A DNA stretch of 49,202 nt, from the NCBI GenBank assembly GCA_035359995.1, contig DAORZT010000013.1, forward strand, positions 1 to 49,202. The letters run 5' to 3'. The first letter of the stretch is position 1. Each line of letters begins with the position of its first letter. The notes beneath the pieces are model-generated. The model was given only the letters and a program-made list of their open reading frames with translations, was not told the DNA's origin and made no database searches. The position numbers were made by a program, and so were the translations under genes. Source of the DNA: JAKPCT01 sp029553165 (GTDB lineage Bacteria; Bacillota; UBA4882; UBA8346). Positions 26,055-34,869 of the stretch are shown in pieces.

Positions 26055-26997
26055 TTTCAGTTTCAATCATCTTACGGGCCGCTTTCAGATCCCATTCAAT
26101 CTGCCGTTTTAATGCTTCTGGCCCGGCAAAACGGTTCTCAGGTCGGATAAATTGTAAAAATTCGACCTGAACATTTTTTCCATACAAGTCAATCTCGATA
26201 TCCATCAGATAAACTTCAACGAGTGGAAAATACTTTCCAAAAGTCGGTTTGATTCCAACATTAGCCAATCCATAATAACTGGTCGCATTCAATTTCAATT
26301 TTACTAAATACACTCCGTAACAGGGAAGTAAATATTCCGGACCCAACTGTATATTGGCAGTTGGATAGCCCAATTGCCTTCCCCGCTGCTCACCTTTGAT
26401 CACTTCACCTTCAATCACAAAATTATAACCAAGCATTTTGTTGGCCTGCTCAAGCCGGCCCTCTGCCAACAGTTGGCGAATCTTCGAACTTGAAATAATC
26501 TCTCCGGCTTCTTTTTCCGGAGAAATCCGTTCAAAGATAACCCCATACTCATCACAGAGTTTTTTCAACAGTTCGAAATCTCCCTTACCTTCATACCCAA
26601 AACGAAAATCATAGCCAACTACGATCTGCTTCATCCGCAGGCTGTCGAGCAACCAAGTTTGAAAAAAAACATCCGGCTCTAACATTGCCAATTGCGGATT
26701 GAATTCGACTTCTAGGAGCAGATCGATACCTTGATTGGCTAACAATTGGTGCCTGACTTTGGAAGTATTGATTAATAACGGTGACTCCCCAACAACAGTA
26801 TCAGAATGATTGGAAAAAGACAGAACCACTGATAATAAATTTAATTCGTGAGCTAATTGTACCGTCCGTTTGATGATCCGTTGGTGACCACGATGAACAC
26901 CGTCAAAATTTCCGATTGTCACTACTGAATTGGTCCTGTTTTTTGCAAATTCCTGGCGCGCTTGCAAAATTGAATTCCAGATTATCAACACTATCAC
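26047..26997 (-). CDS. ribF: Bifunctional riboflavin kinase / FAD synthetase
   Basis: Converts riboflavin to FMN and FMN to FAD. The N-terminal adenylyltransferase domain has TIGNFDGVHRGHQ and the ISSSKIRQLL segment; the C-terminal riboflavin kinase domain has GRQLGYPTANI, GVYLVKL and the LMDIEIDLYG strand. Length 316 is usual. The listed start is GTG 26997; other possible starts in frame are GTG 26991 and TTG 26988, and the ribosome binding site is weak for all. It ends the rimP-nusA-infB operon after truB, as in Bacillus (ribC). No FMN riboswitch is seen upstream. Confidence 0.94.
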   Translation of the reverse strand: MIVLIIWNSILQARQEFAKNRTNSVVTIGNFDGVHRGHQRIIKRTVQLAHELNLLSVVLSFSNHSDTVVGESPLLINTSKVRHQLLANQGIDLLLEVEFNPQLAMLEPDVFFQTWLLDSLRMKQIVVGYDFRFGYEGKGDFELLKKLCDEYGVIFERISPEKEAGEIISSSKIRQLLAEGRLEQANKMLGYNFVIEGEVIKGEQRGRQLGYPTANIQLGPEYLLPCYGVYLVKLKLNATSYYGLANVGIKPTFGKYFPLVEVYLMDIEIDLYGKNVQVEFLQFIRPENRFAGPEALKRQIEWDLKAARKMIETEIN

Positions 26998-27074
26998 CCA
27001 TAATCAATGTTAAAGATCTTACCTAGTCTAGTCTGCTTTGGGCTAACTTGGGTCGTAACAACGAACTAATTCTG

Positions 27075-28019
27075 TTATACTCCATTTGATGAAGCGGTAT
27101 TCGGATTAAAAACCTTAACAGGTTGCCAATACTGATGTTCCAGATTATTAATTAACCGCGCGATTGCAACTAAGATTCCTTCTCGAGTTAAAACTTTAAC
27201 ATAAGAACCGGCGGCAATTGATAATTGATATTTTTGATAAGATAACTTACCGCCATTTTTCACTTTAACCAAATCTTCGTCGTTGATTGTCAGGGCACTT
27301 AAATTCGACAATGCCTCATTAATACTAATAATCTTCTTTTCCAAGCGGTTCTGTTCCAAAGCGTCCTGAACCTCTTCGAGCGAAATCGAATCTGCTATTT
27401 GAAAATTTCCAGACTGTACCCTGATTAAAGCTCCCATATGGGCGCCACATCCTAATTTTACTCCAAGATCATTAATTAAAGTCCGAATATAGGTCCCTTT
27501 CGAACAAACAATTTTGGCAAAAAAACTTTCTTTATATCGATAAACGCTACTGGTTGGTTGCAACAACTCCCAACTGTAGACGGTAATATCTCTGGCGCTA
27601 CGTTCAATTTCCTGCCCTTCCCTGGCAAGTTCATAGAGCTTTTTACCCTGAACTTTTACCGCTGAATACATCGGAGGCGTCTGTTTAATATTACCGGTCA
27701 ACTCACTGATACATGCTTTAATCCGGTCAAGTGATACTTTTAGATCGGGAAACTCCGTGATAACCTTTCCGGTTGCATCCTGCGTATCGGTTGTTTGCCC
27801 TAAAATAATTTCAGCATGATACACCTTTTGACTTTCATCTAAAAACTGCAATGTTTTGGTGGCATCTCCCAATCCTACTACCAAAACACCGGTAGCTTCA
27901 GGATCAAGGGTTCCGGTATGCCCAATTTGTGATTGCTTAATGATTTTACGCAGCTTATTAATAACACCATGAGAAGTGATTCCCCGGTCTTTATTAATAT
28001 TTAAAAAGCCATGTAACAT
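27075..28019 (-). CDS. truB: tRNA pseudouridine(55) synthase TruB
   Basis: Makes pseudouridine 55 in the T-loop of tRNAs. The catalytic Asp is in GHTGTLDPEATGVL; other family pieces are GFLNINKDRGITSH at the N-terminus, the YSAVKVQGKKLYELAR segment and the CSKGTYIRTLINDLG segment. A C-terminal PUA-like extension (about 235-314) is present. Length 314. ATG 28019 overlaps the stop of nrnA, so the two are translationally coupled. Confidence 0.95.
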   Translation of the reverse strand: MLHGFLNINKDRGITSHGVINKLRKIIKQSQIGHTGTLDPEATGVLVVGLGDATKTLQFLDESQKVYHAEIILGQTTDTQDATGKVITEFPDLKVSLDRIKACISELTGNIKQTPPMYSAVKVQGKKLYELAREGQEIERSARDITVYSWELLQPTSSVYRYKESFFAKIVCSKGTYIRTLINDLGVKLGCGAHMGALIRVQSGNFQIADSISLEEVQDALEQNRLEKKIISINEALSNLSALTINDEDLVKVKNGGKLSYQKYQLSIAAGSYVKVLTREGILVAIARLINNLEHQYWQPVKVFNPNTASSNGV

Positions 28020-28999
28020 TATTTTTGAGCCTCATAATATTCATTAATAAAGTTCAGCACCTTTGTTACTATTTGGTCAATGGGCCCACTTAAGTTGCAA
28101 CCTGCCGCCCGGGCATGTCCACCGCCACCAAAGTAAGCTGCTAACTTACTTACATCAACTGCCGCGGTAGAACGCCAACTTAATTTTACTTCATTTGGTT
28201 TCAATTCTTTAAATAATAGACCAATTTCAACTCCGTCAATCGAACGGGCATAATTGACATAACTCTCGGTCTCTTCGTTCTCTACCGGATACTTTGAAAG
28301 CATACTTTGATCAAGTACCACCCAGGCAACTTTTCCTTCATTGGTCAATTGAATTTTACTTAAGATTTCACCCAGTAACTTTATTGAGTTAAAACTCTTT
28401 TGTTCGTGAACCTGCTCAGCAACTTTTGACGGTTTTACATCATACTCTTGCACCAACCTTGAAGCGATCTCCAAGGTAAATGCTGAAGTACTGTCATATC
28501 TAAAGAAACCGGTATCGGTTGCAATTGCCGTATAAATAGCTAACGCAATCTCATCATCGATCTGATAATTCCCTTTAACCAATAACGAATAGACAACCTC
28601 GCCGGTTGCAGCTGCTTTTGGATATACAATGTCTAACGTCGCAAACATTGTATTGGTTATATGATGATCTAAATTAACAGTAATTAAACCAGGCAGATTC
28701 CAGATAGCACCGTCAATTGCTACCCGGTCTTTTTCGGCACAATCAACACAGATCAAGACTTGTGGGTTAAAATCAAGAGTAATTGTTTGCCTGATCTCTT
28801 CATTGCATGGCAGAAAATGATAAACACTAGGTACACCCTCAGAACAGATCATCTGGACCTGTTTTCCCAGTTTTTTTAGTGTTAAACCAATAGCCAACAA
28901 AGAACCGATCGCATCTCCATCCGGATGGATATGACATGCTACAACAAATCGTTCTTTAGCATCAATCACTGAAAAAAATTGAGCAAGCGAGTCTGACAC
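28019..28999 (-). CDS. nrnA: DHH/DHHA1 phosphoesterase NrnA-like (nanoRNase / pAp phosphatase)
   Basis: Degrades very short RNA oligonucleotides and, in many members, 3'-phosphoadenosine 5'-phosphate. The DHH domain shows HIHPDGDAIGS, VDCAEKDR and NLDHHITN, and the C-terminal DHHA1 domain shows YFGGGGHARAAGC. All metal-binding positions are present. Length 326 is standard. The start is GTG 28999, directly abutting the rbfA stop. It lies between rbfA and truB, a common place in clostridia. Confidence 0.93.
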   Translation of the reverse strand: MSDSLAQFFSVIDAKERFVVACHIHPDGDAIGSLLAIGLTLKKLGKQVQMICSEGVPSVYHFLPCNEEIRQTITLDFNPQVLICVDCAEKDRVAIDGAIWNLPGLITVNLDHHITNTMFATLDIVYPKAAATGEVVYSLLVKGNYQIDDEIALAIYTAIATDTGFFRYDSTSAFTLEIASRLVQEYDVKPSKVAEQVHEQKSFNSIKLLGEILSKIQLTNEGKVAWVVLDQSMLSKYPVENEETESYVNYARSIDGVEIGLLFKELKPNEVKLSWRSTAAVDVSKLAAYFGGGGHARAAGCNLSGPIDQIVTKVLNFINEYYEAQK

Positions 29000-29359
29000 T
29001 TATGATTCTCCCCTTTGTTCATTTTTTACCTCATTTAACAGCTTCATGATCCTTGAACCTCGCTCCATTGAGTCATCAGCTATTATATGAACTTCAGGAG
29101 TATATCTTAAACGAATTCTTTTACCCAGTTCAGTTCTGATAAAACCCTTAGCGCTTTCTAATCCTTCCATAGTTGCCTTTTTGGCCTCTTCATCACCTAA
29201 AATACTCACAAAAATTTTAACATGGCTATAATCATTAGAGACTTCGGCGTCGGTTACACTGACAAACCCAATTCTTGGGTCCTTCAAGTCACGTTGCAGC
29301 ATCTGCCCAAACTCTTCTTTAACTAATTCTCTTAGCCGTTCTGCTCGATGTTCTGCCAT
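29000..29359 (-). CDS. rbfA: 30S ribosome-binding factor RbfA
   Basis: Binds the immature 30S subunit near the 5' end of 16S rRNA and aids its maturation. The 119-residue protein starts MAEHRAERLRELVKEEFG and contains the KH-like core with DPRIGFVSVTDAEVSNDYSH. I chose ATG 29359, six codons inside the longest frame, because GGGGGGAA lies at good spacing upstream of it and the product then matches the family N-terminus. It follows infB after a gap that contains two strong inverted repeats. Confidence 0.93.
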   Translation of the reverse strand: MAEHRAERLRELVKEEFGQMLQRDLKDPRIGFVSVTDAEVSNDYSHVKIFVSILGDEEAKKATMEGLESAKGFIRTELGKRIRLRYTPEVHIIADDSMERGSRIMKLLNEVKNEQRGES

Positions 29360-29385
29360 AATGAGTTCCCCCCACATATTCCCAT

Positions 29386-29431
29386 ATTAAACCGCGGTTT
29401 AATTTGGGCGAAAACCCAGATGGGCTTTCGC
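29386..29431. repeat. Two adjacent inverted repeats between infB and rbfA
   Basis: An 18-bp perfect palindrome, ATTAAACCGCGGTTTAAT (29386-29403), lies next to a hairpin with arms GCGAAA/TTTCGC enclosing CCCA/TGGG (29408-29431). Neither has a T-tract on the minus strand, so they are not ordinary terminators. They could be a processing site, an mRNA-stability element or a protein-binding site. Confidence 0.55.
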
Positions 29432-29480
29432 TGTTAACTTCAAACCACTAAACTTACTGATTTTAACTTTGATTATATGA

Positions 29481-32087
29481 TCAACTGGTTCGCTTGATTT
29501 CTTCCATTACAAAGGCTTCAATAATGTCGCCTTCTTTAATGTCATTGAACTTATCAATACCGATTCCACATTCAAATCCTTCCGAAACTTCACGGACATC
29601 ATCTTTAAATCGCTTTAGCGAACTGATCTTCCCTTCATGGATAACAATATTATCCCGAATCAAGCGAATATCATTATTGCGGTTGATTTTACCTTCGAGA
29701 ATATAGCACCCCGCAACATTTCCCGCTTTAGGAACCTTATAGACAGCTCTGATTTCCGCGCGGCCACTGATCACTTCCTGGAACTCCGGTTCTAACATTC
29801 CCTCCATCGCTTTTTTAACATCATCGATGATGTTGTAAATAATACGATAGAGTCGAACATCGACGTTCTCTTTTTCAGCTATCCGCTTACCCATTGGGTC
29901 CGGACGAACGTTAAAACCAAAGATGATGGCATTTGCAGCTGAGGCTAACATTACATCCCGTTCACCAATTCCTCCAACACCACCGTGGATCACTTTAACT
30001 TTCACTTCATCATTCGAAAGTTGTTCCAAAGCTTGACGGATCGCTTCAACAGAGCCCTGAACATCTGCCTTAATAATGACCTTGAGTTCCTTCATCTCGC
30101 CTTCTTTAATCTTACTAAACAGGTCATTTAATGTCACTTTCTGACTTTGCTGCATCTCATTCTCGCGTTTAAACTGCAAACGTTTATCAGCAAGTTGACG
30201 GGCCAGCCGTTCTTCATTTACGGCATTCATTATATCTCCTGCTTCAGGAAGATCATCAAAACCGATAACCTCAACCGGCATTGAAGGCGGTGCTTTCTTC
30301 ACTCGTTTACCTTTGTCATTAATCAAAGCACGAACCTTACCGGCAGCAGCACCGGCAATAAACGAATCCCCTAACTGCAGGGTTCCGTTTTGGACCAAGA
30401 CAGTCGCCACCGGGCCTCTACCTTTGTCAAGTTGCGCTTCAATGATTATTCCCTTAGCCAAACGGTTAGGATTAGCCTTCAGCTCTTTCAGATCAGCAAC
30501 TAATAAAATCATCTCCAACAAATTCTCAATGCCGATTCGGTTTTTCGCCGAAACCGGGACAAAAATCGTATCTCCACCCCATTCTTCGGCAACCAAACCA
30601 TATTCGGTAAGATCCTGTTTGATTCGTTCGGGGTTAGCTTCAGGCTTATCAATTTTATTGATTGCAACAATGATCGGAACATTAGCATCTTTGGCATGAT
30701 TGATTGCTTCAACTGTTTGTGGCATAACTCCGTCATCCGCGGCAACAACCAAAACAGCAATATCGGTAGCTTGTGCACCACGGGCACGCATCGCAGTAAA
30801 AGCCTCATGTCCCGGTGTATCTAAGAAAGTAATCTTCCGTTCGTTTAATTCAACCTGATAAGCACCGATATGTTGGGTTATTCCGCCGGCTTCCTGTTGA
30901 GTAACATTTGCATGACGAATGGCATCCAATAATGATGTTTTTCCATGATCAACATGCCCCATAATGGTTACGACTGGCGGACGAGGCACTAATAAAGCAG
31001 GATCATCTTCAATCTCTTCAACTTGAAGTTTTTCTTCTTCAGTCCGTGCCGCATTAGCAGTAATATTAAACTCCTCAGCCAACAAAATCATTGTATCCAG
31101 GTCGATCTCCTGGTTAATCGTAGCCATAACTCCTAATGCAATCAGTTTCTTAATTACTTCACCGGCTGCAACTTCAATCAGTTGTGAAAAATCTTTAACA
31201 GTCATAAATGGTGGCAGCTCAACTGATTTTACATTAGTAATTGGCCCCTGTTTTTTTGGTGGAGTCGGACGAGAGATTTGCTTTTCTTTATTCCGTTTCG
31301 ATTCATTGTCATCAAAACGGCTTTGTGTTTTCCCATCTTTATTTCCAAACCGGTTTTTTGGTTTTGAACGTTCATCATTGACAATCACACTTGGCGGGCC
31401 CTTACGTTCCTGGGCAAAATCTTTTGAAGCAGATCTCTCGTTAGACCCTTTGTTCCTTAAGTCATTTTGTTGATTATTATGTTGGTTAAGCGATTTATTA
31501 TTGTTTTGACGAAATTGTTGTTGATTATTTTTATTATAATCCGAATGTTTGGGGCGTTCCTGACCTGGTTGCTGATTTGGTTTCACTTGTTCTGACCGAT
31601 TATGTTGCGGTTTGCGATTGGCATCATTTTTTCTTTCTTCGGTGCCACGATCCGCTTGAGCATTCTTACTTTTCTGAGAAGACACCGGTGTTGAGTCACT
31701 TTTAGGCTTCGTATCTTGATGTTCCGCCCGAGTCTGATTCATTACATCTGCATTCCCTGAATCACCGGCTTTAGTTGGTATCTTCTTAGACTCTTGAGTT
31801 TTTACAGCACTGGCTTTGGCTGGAACAGTTGTTGCCGGAGCAACTGTATTAACGCTGGTTGTAGCAGGAATAGTTGTCTCTTTAACATTATCTGTTTTAT
31901 CTTTATCAGAAACCACTGTTTGCTTAGCATTATTTTGAAATTCCCGACGTGCCTGTTCTACAAAACTGTCTTCAACCGTACTCATATGATTACGGACATT
32001 GGCACCTTGATTATTCAAGTATTGCAGTAACTCTTTAATATGAATCCCTAATTCTTTACTTAGTTCATGAACTCGCACTTTACTTAT
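29481..32087 (-). CDS. infB: Translation initiation factor IF-2
   Basis: GTPase that brings initiator tRNA to the 30S subunit. In order: an N-terminal IF2_N domain (VRVHELSKELGIHIKELL), a long low-complexity region rich in Asn, Gln, Lys and Ser, a second IF2_N domain, the GTPase (GHVDHGKTSLLDAI, DTPGHEAF, NKID) and the C-terminal beta-barrel domains. The start is uncertain. The conserved N-terminus aligns with an ATA codon at 32087, and AGGGGTGAT lies at proper spacing only for that codon. Standard candidates are ATG 32105 and GTG 32096 (inside ylxQ, no ribosome binding site) and GTG 32078 (too far from it). A longer frame to 32177 is unlikely. It overlaps the ylxQ stop. Confidence 0.95.
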   Translation of the reverse strand: MSKVRVHELSKELGIHIKELLQYLNNQGANVRNHMSTVEDSFVEQARREFQNNAKQTVVSDKDKTDNVKETTIPATTSVNTVAPATTVPAKASAVKTQESKKIPTKAGDSGNADVMNQTRAEHQDTKPKSDSTPVSSQKSKNAQADRGTEERKNDANRKPQHNRSEQVKPNQQPGQERPKHSDYNKNNQQQFRQNNNKSLNQHNNQQNDLRNKGSNERSASKDFAQERKGPPSVIVNDERSKPKNRFGNKDGKTQSRFDDNESKRNKEKQISRPTPPKKQGPITNVKSVELPPFMTVKDFSQLIEVAAGEVIKKLIALGVMATINQEIDLDTMILLAEEFNITANAARTEEEKLQVEEIEDDPALLVPRPPVVTIMGHVDHGKTSLLDAIRHANVTQQEAGGITQHIGAYQVELNERKITFLDTPGHEAFTAMRARGAQATDIAVLVVAADDGVMPQTVEAINHAKDANVPIIVAINKIDKPEANPERIKQDLTEYGLVAEEWGGDTIFVPVSAKNRIGIENLLEMILLVADLKELKANPNRLAKGIIIEAQLDKGRGPVATVLVQNGTLQLGDSFIAGAAAGKVRALINDKGKRVKKAPPSMPVEVIGFDDLPEAGDIMNAVNEERLARQLADKRLQFKRENEMQQSQKVTLNDLFSKIKEGEMKELKVIIKADVQGSVEAIRQALEQLSNDEVKVKVIHGGVGGIGERDVMLASAANAIIFGFNVRPDPMGKRIAEKENVDVRLYRIIYNIIDDVKKAMEGMLEPEFQEVISGRAEIRAVYKVPKAGNVAGCYILEGKINRNNDIRLIRDNIVIHEGKISSLKRFKDDVREVSEGFECGIGIDKFNDIKEGDIIEAFVMEEIKRTS

Positions 32088-32397
32088 TGTAATCACCCCT
32101 ATCATTAAATAGTTGAACAATCGCAGTTGCGAACTGATTGGAAATGACTCCAATAACCCCCCGCTCAGGCGCACCAACCCATTGTCCTAACTCTACTCGT
32201 AAACCGTAACATATAAATCTGATCTTACTCACTTCACATAGATACTGAAAATTCTTTAATGTTTTCGGTGAAAGATCAGTTGCACAGATCACCAAACGAA
32301 CCTGACGTTTTTTAATCGCCGATTCTACACTAGCCGAACCAAGCACTAATTGACCGGACTTAGAAGCAAAACCCAACAACGTTGCTAATTTATTCAT
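32080..32397 (-). CDS. ylxQ: Ribosomal L7Ae-family RNA-binding protein YlxQ
   Basis: Small K-turn-type RNA-binding protein of about 105 residues; the cellular role is not well defined. It starts MNKLATLLGFASKSGQLVLG, then shows the L7Ae-like SAIKKRQVRLVICATDLS segment and ends in a variable tail. Its ATG overlaps the ylxR stop by 4 bp, and its own stop overlaps the infB start region, so the three genes are translated in a chain. The order rimP-nusA-ylxR-ylxQ-infB matches Bacillus. Confidence 0.9.
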   Translation of the reverse strand: MNKLATLLGFASKSGQLVLGSASVESAIKKRQVRLVICATDLSPKTLKNFQYLCEVSKIRFICYGLRVELGQWVGAPERGVIGVISNQFATAIVQLFNDRGDYNK

Positions 32398-32666
32398 TTA
32401 ATCAACTTCACTATCTCTTCCCTTAATCTGGTTTTTATTGCCTCATCCAGCTTTACTTCTAAAGCTTTTTCAAGTTGCGGCCCCTTAAAAGCAGCTTCCA
32501 AACAATCCGGGTTCGGACAATTATATGCACCGCGACCAGATTTCTTACCAGTTTGATCAACTACTACTTCTCCGTCAGGAGTCCGCACAATACGAATTAA
32601 ATCTTTCTTGGGAAAGACATTCCTACAACCAATACAGGTCCGTTGGGGAATTTTCTTAACCTTCAT
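32394..32666 (-). CDS. ylxR: YlxR (DUF448) RNA-binding protein
   Basis: Ninety-residue nucleic-acid-binding protein; YlxR homologues have been reported to modulate RNase P (RnpM). The family signature is complete: RTCIGCRNVFPKKDLIRIVR, the GRGAYNCPNPDCLEAA segment and a C-terminal helix. Conserved cysteines in CIGC and in NCPNPDC might suggest metal binding, but the family is not known to depend on it. It lies directly after nusA, with the stop and start adjoining. Confidence 0.92.
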   Translation of the reverse strand: MKVKKIPQRTCIGCRNVFPKKDLIRIVRTPDGEVVVDQTGKKSGRGAYNCPNPDCLEAAFKGPQLEKALEVKLDEAIKTRLREEIVKLIK

Positions 32667-34229
32667 TTATTTATCCCCCTTTTTCTTCTCCTTTTTAGCA
32701 TCTTTATTGGCTTTTTTTAACAATTCTTCACCCAATAACTGGCCAATAGTAAATCCTTGCTCTTCCGGTTGAGTGGTAAACACTTCACCGTCAAGATTGG
32801 TTTGCTGTTCACCGGAGTTCGTCTTTTCCAAGACATCGGTAAAGAAATAACTCTCATCTTCACCGGACAATTCATCATCCAACTCAATCTTTGCCCGTTG
32901 CTTCTGGGTAGTCTTTGCTTTTTTAGTCTTCTTCTTGAAGTGAACCTCTTCTTCCTCTTCTTCAAGATCTTCAACGAAGTCATCAACTTTAGTCTCAAAG
33001 TCAACAATTTCGGGTTCAACACCATTCGGAACGGTGGTTTGATTATTTTCGATTTCAGTTATTACTTCTTCATCAACAAGGATATCAGCCGTCTCTTCCT
33101 GATTGATCCACTTCAATTCCGGTTCAACATCATCAAGCACCGAATCACTAAAGCCGATTTCTTCCCGGACCAACTGTTCAATTTCCGGACGGCATTCCTC
33201 GGCTTGACTTTCACTCTTAATGTCAATCTTCCAACCGGTTAATTTAGCTGCTAATCTGGCATTTTGACCCTCTTTGCCAATTGCTAATGACAATTGAAAA
33301 TCGGGAACAATAACAATCGCCATTTTTTTCGACGGTAATATCTTAACCTCGCTAACTTTAGCAGGGCTTAAAGCATTTACAATAAATTCAATTGGGTCAT
33401 TACTCCATGGAACAATATCAATTTTTTCACCTTTAAGTTCTCTGACAATCATTTGAACCCTGATACCCCTAGAACCGACACACGCTCCAACCGGATCAAT
33501 TTGTGGATCCCGACTATACACAGCAACTTTTGAACGGTAACCAGGCTCACGTGAAACAGACTTGATTTCAACGATTCCATCCTGTATTTCAGGAACCTCC
33601 AGCTCAAAAAGGCGTTTAATCAAACCGGTACGGGCTCGCGATAAGATGATCTGTGGCCCTTTGGTAGTCTTCTTCACTTCCACAATATATGTCTTCAGCC
33701 GCATATTGGGTTCATATTGTTCGTTAGGCATTTGTTCGTTAACAGGTAAAACCCCTTCAATTCTGCCTAAATCAATGTAAATAGTACGTTGTTCAATCCG
33801 TTGAATGATTCCGGTAATTAAATCACCAACACGGTTAACAAATTCATCATAGATAATACTGCGTTCTGCTTCCCGAATTCGTTGCACAACAACCTGTTTT
33901 GCAGTTTGCGCTGCGATCCTCCCAAACTCTTTTGGAAAGATCTCAAACTCAACCAAATCATTCAACTCATAAATTGGATTAATCTTTTGGGCTTCTTCCA
34001 AACTGATTTCATTTTTTTCATCTTCAACTTCTTCAACGACAGTCTTATGAGTATAAACATGTAAGGCTCCAGTATTCGAATCAATACGGACCTCAATACT
34101 TTGAGCCGCTTTTTGATCTCGTTTGTACGCCGAAGCTAATGCAGTTTCAATCGCATCCAACAATATCTCTTTGCTAATCCCTTTTTCTTTTTCAACCTGT
34201 TCCAGCGCATCGATAAATTCATGATTCAT
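32667..34229 (-). CDS. nusA: Transcription termination/antitermination factor NusA
   Basis: Binds RNA polymerase and modulates pausing, intrinsic termination and antitermination. The N-terminal polymerase-binding domain (about 1-130), an S1 domain (GDLITGIIQRIEQRTIYIDLG), and KH1 and KH2 (GACVGSRGIRVQMIVREL; AIGKEGQNARLAAKLTGW) end near residue 345. A further 175 residues follow, extremely rich in Asp and Glu with Lys-rich patches (KKKTKKAKTTQKQRAK). Bacillus NusA has only about 371 residues, so this acidic tail is an addition. Its ATG overlaps the rimP stop by 4 bp. Confidence 0.95.
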   Translation of the reverse strand: MNHEFIDALEQVEKEKGISKEILLDAIETALASAYKRDQKAAQSIEVRIDSNTGALHVYTHKTVVEEVEDEKNEISLEEAQKINPIYELNDLVEFEIFPKEFGRIAAQTAKQVVVQRIREAERSIIYDEFVNRVGDLITGIIQRIEQRTIYIDLGRIEGVLPVNEQMPNEQYEPNMRLKTYIVEVKKTTKGPQIILSRARTGLIKRLFELEVPEIQDGIVEIKSVSREPGYRSKVAVYSRDPQIDPVGACVGSRGIRVQMIVRELKGEKIDIVPWSNDPIEFIVNALSPAKVSEVKILPSKKMAIVIVPDFQLSLAIGKEGQNARLAAKLTGWKIDIKSESQAEECRPEIEQLVREEIGFSDSVLDDVEPELKWINQEETADILVDEEVITEIENNQTTVPNGVEPEIVDFETKVDDFVEDLEEEEEEVHFKKKTKKAKTTQKQRAKIELDDELSGEDESYFFTDVLEKTNSGEQQTNLDGEVFTTQPEEQGFTIGQLLGEELLKKANKDAKKEKKKGDK

Positions 34230-34723
34230 TTTCTTTGTTTACCTCCCTCAATACCAAATAAATCGACGACGAGATTTGCTTTTGCTATATCTTGATATGG
34301 AACCGCTATTGTATCCTGATCTACTTTTATTATGACTTGTTGATCATTTATTTCATAACCTAACAATTCACCTACGTACTTTTTCTGACCGTTAAGGGCT
34401 TTATGCAATTTAATCCGGACCATTTGACCTTTAAAGCGTTCAAAATCAGTTTCTTTTTTTAAAGGCCGTTCCAGGCCAGGTGAAGATACTTCCAACAAAT
34501 AACTGCCAGGAATTGGGTCTTTTTCATCTAAAATTTTCTCCAAAGCCATACTATAATGTTGGCATTCATCGATCCCTACTCCATTTGGGCTATCAATGAA
34601 ACATCTAAGAACCCAGTCGGCTCCCTCTTTTTTATACTCCACATCGACCAATTCAAGTCCCAATTGCTCGGCAACCGGAGTCCCTAGTTTCGTAACTACA
34701 TCCTCAATCTTTTCTCTTGCCAA
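34226..34723 (-). CDS. rimP: Ribosome maturation factor RimP
   Basis: Helps assemble the 30S subunit. The 165-residue protein shows LGLELVDVEYKKEG, the acidic DECQHYSMALEKILDE stretch, and the family hallmark YLLEVSSPGLERPLKKETDF, followed by the C-terminal SH3-like barrel. ATG 34723 follows a TTAGGAGGG ribosome binding site. It is the first gene of the operon. A TATAAT (minus strand, 34760-34765) about 40 nt upstream is the best -10 candidate, but no convincing -35 accompanies it. Confidence 0.93.
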   Translation of the reverse strand: MAREKIEDVVTKLGTPVAEQLGLELVDVEYKKEGADWVLRCFIDSPNGVGIDECQHYSMALEKILDEKDPIPGSYLLEVSSPGLERPLKKETDFERFKGQMVRIKLHKALNGQKKYVGELLGYEINDQQVIIKVDQDTIAVPYQDIAKANLVVDLFGIEGGKQRK

Positions 34724-34782
34724 ATTCCGCCCTCCTAATATTTTTTACCAAACTAATTTATTATACCGAGCAAAACAAATTG

Positions 34783-34808
34783 AAAGAGTGGGGAACCCCC
34801 ACTCTTTT
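34783..34808. terminator. Strong, possibly bidirectional terminator between the IclR gene and rimP
   Basis: Perfect 11-bp stem AAAGAGTGGGG/CCCCACTCTTT with a 3-nt loop. On the minus strand it ends the IclR regulator transcript; the following sequence CTTTCAATTTGTTTT is only partly T-rich. It insulates the rimP operon. Confidence 0.75.
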
Positions 34809-34869
34809 AACAACAGTACACTTAATTTAGTTTAACACAATTATACTTATTTTACAAGTAACTATTTAT

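Noticed and set aside
25184..27074. FMN riboswitch near ribF or a structured RNA in the ppdK-yfcE gap
   Set aside because: No RFN-element consensus segments were found, and the AT-rich gap shows no stable long-stem structure by eye.
32106..32177. Extension of infB to the first in-frame start at 32177
   Set aside because: It would overlap most of the ylxQ 3' end, has no ribosome binding site and adds residues not found in IF2.
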